64,000 nucleotides of DNA, taken from positions 1 to 64,000 of the forward strand of contig JAHFSY010000021.1 in assembly GCA_023269615.1 (NCBI GenBank), written 5' to 3'. The notes under the pieces were generated by a model. That model was not told the origin of the DNA and ran no database searches. It saw nothing but the letters and a program-made list of their open reading frames with translations. The DNA is from Verrucomicrobiota bacterium. Its GTDB lineage: Bacteria; Verrucomicrobiota; Verrucomicrobiia; JABWAM01. Below are positions 35,498 to 43,502 of the stretch, piece after piece; position 1 is the stretch's first letter, and the number at the start of each line of letters is the position of its first letter. The translations under genes and the position numbers were made by a program.

Positions 35498-36346
35498 ATG
35501 AAACTCGTACGGACAATTCCCGCTCTCCGCCGCGAGATCTCGCGATACCGCCGCACGGGGCGCCCGATCAGCTTCGTCCCGACCATGGGCGTGCTCCATG
35601 CCGGGCACATCGAGTTGACGCAACGCGCGCGGCGGATCGTCGGCCGCCGGGGCATCGTTGTCGTGAGCATTTTTGTGAACCCGACGCAGTTCAACCAGAA
35701 GTCCGATTTCAAGAAATATCCGCACACGCTGGCAGCCGATTGCGCGAAGTGCCGCGCGGCCGGCGTGGACATCGTGTTCGCCCCCTCCGCCCGTTCCATG
35801 TATCCGGAAAATTTTTCGACATGGGTGAACGAAGAATCGCTGTCGCTCACCCTGTGTGGAGCGAGCCGTCCGGGACACTTTCGCGGCGTCTGCACCATCG
35901 TCCTCAAACTCTTCAACCAGGTGCAGCCCGATGTGGCGATCTTTGGGCAAAAGGATGCGCAGCAAGCGCTCGTGATCCGGCGCGTGGTCCGCGACCTCGA
36001 CATCCCCGTAAAGATCATCGTCGCACCCACCGTCCGCGAGCGCGACGGCCTCGCCATGAGTTCGCGCAACGCGCGCCTCTCCCCGCAAGAACGCATCCAC
36101 GCACTCGCGATTAACGAGGCATTGAGCCAAGTCCGCGCTGCGTTCCGCCGGAACATTCGCAACGCATCGAAGCTCAAAAAAATCGTCCGCAGCCACCTCG
36201 CCAAAATTCACGGGATGAAAGTGGATTACGTCGAGCTGATGGACACTGCCATGCTGCGCTCCGTTACAAAAGCATCTCGAGGTAATCTCCTTGCCATGGC
36301 AGTATGGGTTGGCGGCACACGGTTGATTGACAACATCAAATTGTAG
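35498..36346 (+). CDS. panC: Pantoate-beta-alanine ligase
   Basis: Joins pantoate and beta-alanine with ATP to make pantothenate, the precursor of CoA. The 282-residue protein has the HIGH-like motif MGVLHAGHIEL (about residues 30-40), the VSIFVNPTQFNQKSDF region, FGQKDAQQALVIRR near 150-163, and the KMSKS-like MSSRNARLSP near 185-194. Length is normal. The other pan genes are not adjacent. The gap to nuoC is 132 bp. Confidence 0.94.
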   Translation: MKLVRTIPALRREISRYRRTGRPISFVPTMGVLHAGHIELTQRARRIVGRRGIVVVSIFVNPTQFNQKSDFKKYPHTLAADCAKCRAAGVDIVFAPSARSMYPENFSTWVNEESLSLTLCGASRPGHFRGVCTIVLKLFNQVQPDVAIFGQKDAQQALVIRRVVRDLDIPVKIIVAPTVRERDGLAMSSRNARLSPQERIHALAINEALSQVRAAFRRNIRNASKLKKIVRSHLAKIHGMKVDYVELMDTAMLRSVTKASRGNLLAMAVWVGGTRLIDNIKL

Positions 36347-36478
36347 GGCAAGCGGCCCTGCTTGCCGTCCGATGGGTAGAAGGGTGACTCAGAATCCTGC
36401 CCGTATTTTTCTGTTCTGCCTTATCCAAGCGCCTGCGCTTGACTTCCCCATTCCAGCTTTTAGGCTTCGGGGAACTTT

Positions 36479-37060
36479 ATGGCTTCCGCACTCGAGCTGG
36501 CCCTTCAACTTCGCGGGCGTTTTCCGGACATCGTTTCCGCGCCTTTGGAATTTCGCGGGGAAGTTTCGGTTTCCATCCGCGATGCCGCGCGCATCGTGGA
36601 GGTGATGCAGCATCTCAAGTCGGGGCTGGGGTTTGACATGCTCATGGACATCTGCAGCGTGGACCACATGGGGTCGGAACCGCGTTACGAGGTTGTGTAT
36701 CATGCCTATTCGTTCGCCTCGCACCAGTATTTGCGCCTGAAAACCTTCGTGGGCGAGGAGACGCCCGAGTTGGCCAGCGTTTGCGGCGTGTGGAGGGCCG
36801 CCGACTGGCACGAGCGCGAGGTGTTCGACCTGATGGGCATCCGGTTCGCGGGCCATCCTGACATGCGCCGCATCATCATGTGGGAGGGATATCCGCATCA
36901 TCCGTTGCGCAAGGATTTTCCGCTTGCCGGTTTGCCGGTGGACCACGTGGTGAAACCCGCCCCGATGGCGGGCGGGCCGTTTGTCACGGCGCCCGGCGAC
37001 AAGACCACGTACGACCGCGAGCCGCGAGGAAAAGGCGAAACGGATTCGGTGGTTCGATAA
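36479..37060 (+). CDS. nuoC: NADH-quinone oxidoreductase subunit C, standing alone
   Basis: NuoC is a peripheral-arm subunit of respiratory complex I, which passes electrons from NADH to quinone. The 193-residue protein has the family's signature region WHEREVFDLMGIRFAGHPDMRRIIM (written here as positions ~105-128), ending in the YPHHPLRKDFP motif. The tail is somewhat longer than in short NuoC proteins. The usual neighbours nuoB and nuoD are absent; panC precedes and a GYF-domain gene follows by 20 bp. Whether the rest of complex I is elsewhere cannot be told from here. Confidence 0.9.
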   Translation: MASALELALQLRGRFPDIVSAPLEFRGEVSVSIRDAARIVEVMQHLKSGLGFDMLMDICSVDHMGSEPRYEVVYHAYSFASHQYLRLKTFVGEETPELASVCGVWRAADWHEREVFDLMGIRFAGHPDMRRIIMWEGYPHHPLRKDFPLAGLPVDHVVKPAPMAGGPFVTAPGDKTTYDREPRGKGETDSVVR

Positions 37061-37080
37061 CAAAAAAACAGGGGGATTCC

Positions 37081-37890
37081 ATGAACTACTACGTTTATGT
37101 CAACGACCAGAACATGGGGCCGATCACGCTGAAGCAGATGACGGACATGCTGGTGACGGGGCAGATCAAGCTCGACACGCCGTGTTGCCAGGAGGGCGAC
37201 CAGACGTGGCAGACGGTGAACGCGTTTGCAAAGGCGGGCGCGCAAAACGTGGCTGCGCAGGCTGCGCAGGCGGCTGCCGAGGTCGTGGGCGCGGAATCGG
37301 CGGGCGTGGCGGCGGACCCGCGTTTCGGTCACACGCAGTACACGATCCGCCGCAAGGTATTCTCATTTCTCGGCGGCCAGTTTCATATCTTCGGCCCGGG
37401 CGGCGAGGTGATCCTCTACTCGAAAATGAAGGCGTTCAAGCTCAAGGAGGACATCCGCCTTTACACGGGCGAGGACATGAAGACGGAGCTGCTGGTGATC
37501 ACGGCCCGGAAAATCCTGGATTTTTCCAGTGCCTACGACGTGGTGGACGCCACGACGAAACAGAAGGTGGGCGCCTTGAAACGAAAGGGCCTCAAGTCCA
37601 TCATACGCGATGAATGGGCGATCCTGGATGTCAACGACCAGGAGGTCGGCATGGTGCAGGAGGACAACCTGATCCTGGCGTTGATCCGCCGCTACGTGAC
37701 GCCCCTGATTCCCCAAAAGTACCACGGGACCCTGAATGGAAAATCCGTTTGCGTTTTCAAGCAGCATTTCAACCCGTTCATCCTGAGAATCACACTTGAT
37801 TTTTCGCCCGACCCCGACGGCCTTCTCGATCGCCGGCTCGGACTCGCCGCCGCCATCCTGCTTTGTGCGATCGAGGGACGCCAGGGTTGA
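37081..37890 (+). CDS. GYF-domain protein with a LURP1/scramblase-like domain
   Basis: This 269-residue protein has an N-terminal GYF_2 (DUF4339) domain (about residues 1-50: YYVYVNDQNMGPITLKQMTDML and a WQTVNAF end) joined by an Ala-rich linker to a beta-rich domain (about 85-265). That domain has repeats of alternating strands as in LURP1-related/phospholipid scramblase proteins (KVFSFLGGQFHIFGP, EDMKTELLVITARKILDF). The two ends are known in bacteria, but their fusion is uncommon. A GGGGGA ribosome site lies 5-6 bp before the ATG. Function unknown. Confidence 0.75.
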   Translation: MNYYVYVNDQNMGPITLKQMTDMLVTGQIKLDTPCCQEGDQTWQTVNAFAKAGAQNVAAQAAQAAAEVVGAESAGVAADPRFGHTQYTIRRKVFSFLGGQFHIFGPGGEVILYSKMKAFKLKEDIRLYTGEDMKTELLVITARKILDFSSAYDVVDATTKQKVGALKRKGLKSIIRDEWAILDVNDQEVGMVQEDNLILALIRRYVTPLIPQKYHGTLNGKSVCVFKQHFNPFILRITLDFSPDPDGLLDRRLGLAAAILLCAIEGRQG

Positions 37891-37912
37891 TGTCGTTTTC
37901 AAGCCATCGCGA

Positions 37913-38632
37913 ATGAAGCTTCTCAAAAAGCTCAACCTCTCGGAGCGCATCGAATCAAAGGAGAAATACCGTAAGCGGCTGCAAAAGCTGCAACTCGAGC
38001 TGCTCCGTTTCCAACGCCAGATCCTCGACAGCCGGCGCAGCATCATCATGGTGTTCGAAGGTCCCGACGCCGCGGGCAAGGGCGGGATCATCAAGCGCGT
38101 CACCGAAAAACTCGATCCCCGCATGCTGCGGGTGGACTCAATCGGGAAGCCGACTCCCGAGGAGCACCAGCGGCATTACATGTGGCGTTTCTGGACGAGG
38201 CTGCCGGACCGCGGGCATATCGCGATCTTCGACCGCTCGTGGTACGGGCGCGTGCTGGTCGAGCGCGTGGAGGGGTTTGCCACGAAGGAGGAGTGGAAGC
38301 GGGCTTACAGCGAGATCTGTGAGTTTGAGCGCCAGCTGGCGGACGACGGCGCGGTGTTCCTGAAGTTTTACGTGCACATCAGCAAGGAGGAGCAGCTTCG
38401 CCGGTTCAACAAGCGCGCGGCTGATCCCTACAAGCACTGGAAGATCACGCCCGAGGACTGGCGCAACCGCCGCAAATGGGACCGTCACAACGAGGCGGCC
38501 GAGGACATGTTCGAGGAAACCTCCACCCGCCATGCCCCCTGGCACCTCATCAGCGGCGAATACAAATGGCACGCGCGCGTCGCCACCCTCAAGCAGATTG
38601 TCCTCCGCCTGCGCGAGGAATATGGGAATTGA
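37913..38632 (+). CDS. Polyphosphate kinase 2 family protein
   Basis: PPK2 enzymes transfer phosphate between polyphosphate and nucleotides, mostly to remake ATP or GTP from diphosphates. The 239-residue single-domain protein has the Walker A motif EGPDAAGKGG (about 46-55), the Walker B-type motif DRSWYGR (about 107-113) and a lid with the basic RRFNKRAADPYKHWK segment near 165-180. Length fits a one-domain PPK2. Start ATG 37913; an earlier frame would lie inside the gene before. A 22-bp gap after the GYF gene suggests joint transcription. Confidence 0.93.
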   Translation: MKLLKKLNLSERIESKEKYRKRLQKLQLELLRFQRQILDSRRSIIMVFEGPDAAGKGGIIKRVTEKLDPRMLRVDSIGKPTPEEHQRHYMWRFWTRLPDRGHIAIFDRSWYGRVLVERVEGFATKEEWKRAYSEICEFERQLADDGAVFLKFYVHISKEEQLRRFNKRAADPYKHWKITPEDWRNRRKWDRHNEAAEDMFEETSTRHAPWHLISGEYKWHARVATLKQIVLRLREEYGN

Positions 38633-38678
38633 TGGAATGAGAGTTGAAAGTTGAACGCTGAACGCTGAATGTTTCCCA

Positions 38679-39476
38679 ATGGCTGGATTACAGTTCAAAC
38701 AATTCTTCCTCATCGCCGGGCCGTGCGTGGTGGAATCACGACGCTCGGTGCTCGCAATCGCGCGCCGCCTGTCGGCCATCGCCCGCGGGCGCCGCATTCC
38801 GCTCATTTTCAAGGCGTCGTACGACAAAGCCAACCGCTCTTCCCATCGCACCTATCGTGGCCCCGGCATGCGCGAAGGGCTTGACGCGTTGCGCGCCGTG
38901 AAGGAGGAGTCGGGGTTGCCCATTCTCACCGACGTGCATTCCGAGGCGGAGGTGGACTCGGCTGCCGAGGTTGCGGATGTGCTCCAGATTCCCGCATTCC
39001 TCTGCCGCCAGACCGATCTCCTGCGCGCAGCGGCGCAGACGGGACGCTGGGTGAACGTCAAGAAAGGGCAGTTCCTCGCGCCTGAGGACATGGCTCACGT
39101 GGTCGCGAAGCTGCGGGCGGCGGGCGCGGGACGGCGCATCCTTCTCACCGAGCGCGGCAGTTCCTTTGGCTATCACAATCTCGTGGTGGATTTCCGCGGC
39201 ATCCCGATCATGAAAACACTCGGGTGCCCGGTGGTTTTTGATGCCACGCACAGCGTGCAGCGCCCCGGCGGCGCAGGCGACCGATCGGGAGGTGATTCCT
39301 GTTTTGTCCCGGTGCTGGCCCGGGCCGCGGTGGCCGCGGGATGCGACGGGCTTTTCATCGAGACACACCCCTTCCCGCAGCGCGCCATGTCGGACGGCCC
39401 GAACATGATCGCATTGAAAAAACTTCCACATCTTCTCGATCAGATATTGCGAATTCGCAAGGTGATGGTAGGTTAA
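38679..39476 (+). CDS. kdsA: 3-deoxy-8-phosphooctulonate synthase
   Basis: Condenses arabinose-5-phosphate and phosphoenolpyruvate to Kdo-8-phosphate, the first step to the Kdo sugar of LPS. The 265-residue TIM-barrel protein has the AGPCVVES motif (residues 13-20), [12 protein letters not shown] (44-55), PILTDVHS, the [18 protein letters not shown] run near 153-170 and [12 protein letters not shown] (about 189-200). Length is a little short of the usual ~280. The sequence [11 protein letters not shown] has no Cys at the usual metal site, so it may be the metal-free class. It starts the lptA-like/lptB/hpf group. Confidence 0.93.
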   Translation: MAGLQFKQFFLIAGPCVVESRRSVLAIARRLSAIARGRRIPLIFKASYDKANRSSHRTYRGPGMREGLDALRAVKEESGLPILTDVHSEAEVDSAAEVADVLQIPAFLCRQTDLLRAAAQTGRWVNVKKGQFLAPEDMAHVVAKLRAAGAGRRILLTERGSSFGYHNLVVDFRGIPIMKTLGCPVVFDATHSVQRPGGAGDRSGGDSCFVPVLARAAVAAGCDGLFIETHPFPQRAMSDGPNMIALKKLPHLLDQILRIRKVMVG

Positions 39477-39517
39477 TATCCCACACAACTGCCGAAAGTG
39501 GCGGAGAAAAGAGTTTC

Positions 39518-40948
39518 GTGATTCGCGTGCAACCATTCATTCATTCCATCCGCCGATTCCCCCTGATGCCGGCCTGCCTGGTCGTGGTGCTGGCGACGAG
39601 CTGGGTGGTGGCGCAGCAGGGATTGCCCACCGGCGCGGGCGAGCTCGTCAAGTTTACCATCCCCGAGCGCGATGCCCGGGGCGTGCTCATCTGGCAGTTG
39701 ATGGGCGACCACGCGAAGCTGAGGACCGATGGCAAGATGGAGGTGGACAAGCTGACCGTAAGCACGTTCAAGAGCTCCGGCGTGGACTGGACCTTCACCA
39801 CGCCCACCTGCGTGTTCAACCGCGAAACGCGCGAGGGCGTGAGCGAGTCGGAGGTGAAGATGTCCAACAAAAACACCGAGATCACCGGCGATGGCTTTCA
39901 CTGGCTTGCCAACGAAAGCCGCTTCATCATCCGCAGCAACGTGACGGTGAGCATCGAGGGCGGCATTTCGAAATCCGTGCTGCTGACAACGCCCGCGGGC
40001 GCGACCAACAAATCCAGCACCAGGATATGTTCCAACCTTCTGGATTTCGATTACAGCACCAATCGCATCGCTTCGTTTGAAGGCAAGGTGGTGGCTGTGG
40101 ACCCGCAGCTCACGCTTTGTTGCAAAACCATGAAGGTTTTTTTTGCCGACAAAAACAACGAGGTGCTGCGCGTCGAGGCATTTGCGGACGTGCATATGTT
40201 CCACGAGGGCAAGGAGGGCATTGGCGAAAAAGCTGTCTTCACGCGCGAAACCGGCCTCGTGATGCTGATGGGGTCAGGCCCGATGCTTCGGGATGAAAAG
40301 GGGAACTGGATGCGTAGCCGCGGGGATGGAATCATCTACGACATCGGAAAAAAAACGATGCGTGTGGACAAGCCCACGCTTGAGATCCAGAGCGGCGGGA
40401 TGACCAATGCCGTGGTTTCCACGGCTCCCAAGCTTTGGGCCGGACCGCCCACGCCACAGCCAGCGTCGAAGGTCGTCTCCCAGCCGGCGGCGCCCGCGCC
40501 TGCCCCGCTTGCGGGAACGACGAGCAAGCCCTTCACGAAGATTGATTCCGAGGTGATGGATTTTGTGGATTACACCACCAACCGCGTCGCCACCTTCGAG
40601 GGCAACGTGGTGGCCGAGGACCCCCAGCTTACGCTCCGCTGCAAAACCATGAAGGTCATTTTTTCCAACAATAACAACGAGGTGCTCCGCGTCGAGGCGT
40701 ACACGGACGTGCACATGCTGCATGCCGGCAGCGAGGCCATCGGGGAAAAGGCCGTCTTCACCCGCGAATCGGGAATCATCGTCCTCTCGGGACCCAAGCC
40801 CATGCTTCGGGATGAAAAGGGAAACTGGATCCGCAGCCGCGGGGAGGGGATCACCTACGATACGGTCAAGAAACTGATGCACGTGGACAAGCCGACGTCT
40901 GAAATCCTGACCGGCGGGGGCAACGATCCGATGACACCCGCCCGATGA
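39518..40948 (+). CDS. LptA/OstA-like LPS transport protein with a duplicated domain
   Basis: This protein of about 476 residues has a signal peptide (LMPACLVVVLATSWVVAQQ) and is predicted to be periplasmic. It has a first OstA-like domain (about 45-165), then two related copies of ~110 residues (about 175-285 and 345-460), each with CKTMKV, NNEVLRVEA, EKAVFTRE, GPMLRDEKGNW and SRGDGI-type words. The copies are also visible in the DNA at 40049-40375 and 40568-40894. OstA domains form the beta-jellyroll bridge that carries LPS across the periplasm. It lies 22 bp before lptB. The start (GTG 39518 or ATG 39566) is uncertain. Confidence 0.8.
   Translation: MIRVQPFIHSIRRFPLMPACLVVVLATSWVVAQQGLPTGAGELVKFTIPERDARGVLIWQLMGDHAKLRTDGKMEVDKLTVSTFKSSGVDWTFTTPTCVFNRETREGVSESEVKMSNKNTEITGDGFHWLANESRFIIRSNVTVSIEGGISKSVLLTTPAGATNKSSTRICSNLLDFDYSTNRIASFEGKVVAVDPQLTLCCKTMKVFFADKNNEVLRVEAFADVHMFHEGKEGIGEKAVFTRETGLVMLMGSGPMLRDEKGNWMRSRGDGIIYDIGKKTMRVDKPTLEIQSGGMTNAVVSTAPKLWAGPPTPQPASKVVSQPAAPAPAPLAGTTSKPFTKIDSEVMDFVDYTTNRVATFEGNVVAEDPQLTLRCKTMKVIFSNNNNEVLRVEAYTDVHMLHAGSEAIGEKAVFTRESGIIVLSGPKPMLRDEKGNWIRSRGEGITYDTVKKLMHVDKPTSEILTGGGNDPMTPAR
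40049..40894 (+). repeat. Two tandem-like coding repeats inside the LptA-like gene
   Basis: 40049-40375 and 40568-40894 are two related stretches of about 327 bp separated by a Pro/Ala-rich linker. Shared blocks include GCAAAACCATGAAGGT, AACAACGAGGTGCT and ATGCTTCGGGATGAAAAGG, conserved in frame; other blocks have diverged at third positions. This points to an old duplication of an OstA-type module under purifying selection and not a fresh repeat. Confidence 0.7.
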
Positions 40949-40970
40949 AATTGCAAATGCTCCGATCCGT

Positions 40971-41696
40971 ATGACCATGCTCATGCAAACCCAGAATCTC
41001 CACAAGGCCTACAAGGGCCGTGAGGTCGTCCGCGGCATCAACATCCAGGTTCAACGGGGTGAGATCGTCGGGCTGCTCGGAAAAAATGGCGCGGGCAAAA
41101 CCACCACCTTCTACATGATCGCCGGGCTTGTGCGGCCCGATGAGGGGACCGTGCACTTTGAAGGCAATGACGTGACCGACATGCCGATGTTCCGCCGCGC
41201 GAGGATGGGCATGGGTTACCTCGCGCAGGAGCCTTCCGTCTTCCGCAAGCTCACCGTTGAGGAAAATATCATGGCGATCCTGGAGTTCATGCCGTTCAGC
41301 CAGCAGGAGCGGAAGGAAAAACTCGCCTCGCTCCTCGCCGAACTCGACCTCACCAGCCTCGCAAAGAACAAGGCTTACACTCTCAGCGGCGGCGAAAAGC
41401 GGCGGCTCGAAATCACCCGCGCGCTCGTCACCAACCCCAGCTTCATCATGCTCGATGAACCCTTCAGCGGCATTGACCCTCTCGCCGTCCACCATGTGCA
41501 GGACATCGTGCAGGCGCTTCGCCAGCGCGGGATCGGCATCCTCATTACCGACCACAACGTGCGTGAGACGCTGTCCATTGTGGACCACGCCTATCTCATT
41601 TATGAAGGCGAGGTTCTCAGCCAGGGAACCAAGGATTTTCTCGTCAATGACCCCGTGAGCCGCGAGCTCTATCTCGGGGCGCGATTCACCATGTGA
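40971..41696 (+). CDS. lptB: LPS export ABC transporter ATP-binding protein
   Basis: LptB is the ATPase of the LptB2FGC machine that pulls LPS out of the inner membrane. The 241-residue ABC protein has Walker A GKNGAGKTT (residues 37-45), the Q-loop in MGYLAQEPSVF, signature LSGGEKRRLE (about 138-147), Walker B IMLDEPFSGID and the H-loop in LITDHNVRET, which is a hallmark of LptB. Normal length. It follows the LptA-like gene by 22 bp and precedes hpf by 9 bp. lptF and lptG are not in the window. Confidence 0.95.
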   Translation: MTMLMQTQNLHKAYKGREVVRGINIQVQRGEIVGLLGKNGAGKTTTFYMIAGLVRPDEGTVHFEGNDVTDMPMFRRARMGMGYLAQEPSVFRKLTVEENIMAILEFMPFSQQERKEKLASLLAELDLTSLAKNKAYTLSGGEKRRLEITRALVTNPSFIMLDEPFSGIDPLAVHHVQDIVQALRQRGIGILITDHNVRETLSIVDHAYLIYEGEVLSQGTKDFLVNDPVSRELYLGARFTM

Positions 41697-41705
41697 CCCC
41701 ATCTT

Positions 41706-42278
41706 ATGAAAACAGAAAACATGCAGATCAAGGTGACCGGCCGCCACATCAACGTGACGGAGCCGATCAAGGAATACGCACGCAAGAAACTCGAATCCAT
41801 CGGGATTGATTTCCCAAAGGTGATTGACGCCCACGTGATCCTCGACGTCGAGAAGTACCGTCACATCTGCGAGATCATCCTCCACTGCACCAACCACATC
41901 CACATTGAGGCGACGGAGGAGTCGGAAAACATGTACGCCTCGATTGACGTCTGCGTGGACAAACTCGCGCGCCAGATGCGCAAGTACAAGACGAAGATCC
42001 AGCGCCATCACCGTCACCGCAAGCACGAGATCATGCACGTGCCCAAGCATGTCCTTTCCTCCGAGGGAATGGACGGACACGAGGAGGCCGAGCCCAAGCT
42101 GGTGCACAAGGAGACGTTCGCCGTGAAGCCGATGTTCACCGACGAAGCCGTGCTGCAGCTCGAGCTCTCCCCGCGCCAGTTCCTGGTGTTCCTTAATCCC
42201 AGCACCGAGCAGATCAACGTGCTCTACCGTCGCAAGGCCGGAAATTACGGCCTGATCGAGGCCAATGTGCCCCGGTGA
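41706..42278 (+). CDS. hpf: Ribosome hibernation promoting factor, long form
   Basis: Long HPF binds the 30S decoding site and pairs ribosomes into inactive 100S dimers during starvation. The 190-residue protein has an N-terminal RaiA-type domain (residues 5-105, with KVTGRHINVTEPIKEYARKK and the MYASIDVCVDKLARQMRKYK helix). A Lys/His-rich linker (QRHHRHRKHE) leads to the C-terminal dimerisation domain (about 135-190, FLVFLNPSTEQINVLYRRKAGNYGLIE). It is 9 bp after lptB, as in the lptB-rpoN-hpf region of proteobacteria but without rpoN. Confidence 0.93.
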   Translation: MKTENMQIKVTGRHINVTEPIKEYARKKLESIGIDFPKVIDAHVILDVEKYRHICEIILHCTNHIHIEATEESENMYASIDVCVDKLARQMRKYKTKIQRHHRHRKHEIMHVPKHVLSSEGMDGHEEAEPKLVHKETFAVKPMFTDEAVLQLELSPRQFLVFLNPSTEQINVLYRRKAGNYGLIEANVPR

Positions 42279-42293
42279 TTGAGCATTCCCTTT

Positions 42294-42358
42294 TGTAGGA
42301 GCCGCTGTCAGCGGCGATCTCCGCACAGTCCCGGTCGCCGTTGACAACGGCTCCTACA
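42294..42358. repeat. TGTAGGAGC palindrome family, copy
   Basis: A 65-bp inverted repeat with arms TGTAGGAGCCGCTGTCAGC and GTTGACAACGGCTCCTACA and a shared CGGTCGCC/GGCGAT middle. It lies between the converging hpf and aldolase genes and could terminate both. The left end starts 16 bp past the hpf stop. Confidence 0.8.
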
Positions 42359-42387
42359 TTCCGGAATCCAATGCACAAGCCTTGGGC

Positions 42388-43179
42388 CTACTCCCACGCA
42401 TCCTTCGGCACATTCACTCCCACGGATTCAAACATTCGCGTGATGGAATGGATCAGCAGCGGCGCGTCAAGGCCGAGGCCGATCATCTGGAAATTCTGTT
42501 TCTTGCGCAACGCCGCATTTTCCGGGCTCGTGGCCACCACGCCGCACGGAACCTTGCGCGCCATGATCTTCCTCTGGATCTCCAGAAGTTTCTGCGCCAC
42601 GCCCGGGCCCTCCCACTCGCCAAGATATCCCGCCGACGCGGAATAATCCGCGGGGCCGAAGAAAATTGCGTCCACGCCTGGCACATCCATGATCGCGTTG
42701 ATGTTGTTCCCCGCGTCCACCGTCTCCATCAGCGGCACAACCATCACCTCGCGGTTGGCCCGGCGGACGCGGTCCTTCATGCCCTTGCCCCAGGCCGTGG
42801 AGCGCTCCGCCCCGATCCCGCGAATGCCCTCGGGCGGATACTTCGCGCACTTCACCGCAAACGCCACCTCCTCGGCCGTCTTCACCTGCGGCACAAAAAT
42901 ACCGTCCGCGCCAATGTCGAGCACCCGCTTGATCAAGCCCACCTGGATTTCCGTCACGCGCACAAAGCAGGGCAGCCTCATCAGGTTCGCCACGCGAACA
43001 TGGTTCATCACGTTCTCAAGGTCGAGATGCCCGTGCTCGCCGTCGATCACCACCCAGTCGAATTTCATCCGTCCCGCGATTTCCGTGAGCGATGGCGATT
43101 CAAGCGTGACCCAGAACCCATAGGTCTGCTGCCCCTGTTGAAATTTGCGTTTGAGAATCTGCGAAGCGGGTGTTTCCAT
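42388..43179 (-). CDS. HpcH/HpaI family aldolase
   Basis: This 263-residue class II TIM-barrel aldolase splits or forms hydroxy-keto-acids (2-keto-3-deoxy-L-rhamnonate- or 4-hydroxy-2-oxo-heptanedioate-type) with a divalent metal. It has the family features FWVTLESPSLTEIA near residue 22, FDWVVIDGEHGHLD (about 41-54), ADGIFVPQVKTAEE (about 91-104) and the metal-binding FFGPADYSAS (about 178-187). Substrate undecided. The neighbouring hpf and lepB genes do not hint at a pathway. Confidence 0.88.
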   Translation of the reverse strand: METPASQILKRKFQQGQQTYGFWVTLESPSLTEIAGRMKFDWVVIDGEHGHLDLENVMNHVRVANLMRLPCFVRVTEIQVGLIKRVLDIGADGIFVPQVKTAEEVAFAVKCAKYPPEGIRGIGAERSTAWGKGMKDRVRRANREVMVVPLMETVDAGNNINAIMDVPGVDAIFFGPADYSASAGYLGEWEGPGVAQKLLEIQRKIMARKVPCGVVATSPENAALRKKQNFQMIGLGLDAPLLIHSITRMFESVGVNVPKDAWE

Positions 43180-43502
43180 ATTCGTGGCGGATTATTACGT
43201 GTCGTTGCGCTCCTGTGAAGCGCAATCCGGAGGGCCTGCCCTTTGTCCCAAGTTTCTCCGCAGATTTCGCAGATGGACGCAGATTCCCTGTGACCCGCCG
43301 GAATTTTGACAGGATTACAGGATTTTTTGGATTATCAGGATTTCTGAACGGCATTCAACCCCGCCATTTTCAATCGCCACTGAGGTGGCGATTGAAAATG
43401 GCGGGGTTGGGATCAAGGGCGGGCTTTGCGCTTTCGCGTCTTTGCGAGAGACTTCCGTAAACTCTGTTGACGTTGCCTGCCCCCACCGCATAGTAACAAC
43501 TT
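43180..43502. repeat. Gene-free stretch with a very strong hairpin
   Basis: It contains TTCCGGAATTTTGACAGGATTACAGGAT-type words (about 43295-43350, related to those at 15370), preceded by CGCAGATTTCGCAGATGG units (about 43258-43285), and at 43357-43408 a perfect 24-bp inverted repeat with a TGAG loop (listed separately). No gene. The last ~90 bp before lepB show nothing special. Confidence 0.6.
43357..43408. repeat. Perfect 24-bp inverted repeat with a 4-nt loop
   Basis: Left arm 43357-43380 begins AACCCCGCC and ends ATCGCCAC; the right arm 43385-43408 is its exact complement, with TGAG between. The stem has no mismatch, which is unusual next to the worn palindromes elsewhere in the window. 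No T-run follows, so it is not a standard terminator. It may form a cruciform or a very stable RNA hairpin upstream of lepB. Recent origin, for example as a mobile-element end, is possible but unproven. Confidence 0.8.

Noticed and set aside
34351..36204. A 617-codon minus-strand frame opposite the YmdB-like gene and panC
   Set aside because: It spans two convincing genes and the gap between them; Arg- and Ser-rich with no recognisable fold.
40866..42347. A 493-codon minus-strand frame opposite lptB and hpf
   Set aside because: It crosses two conserved genes in antisense; no independent coding evidence.
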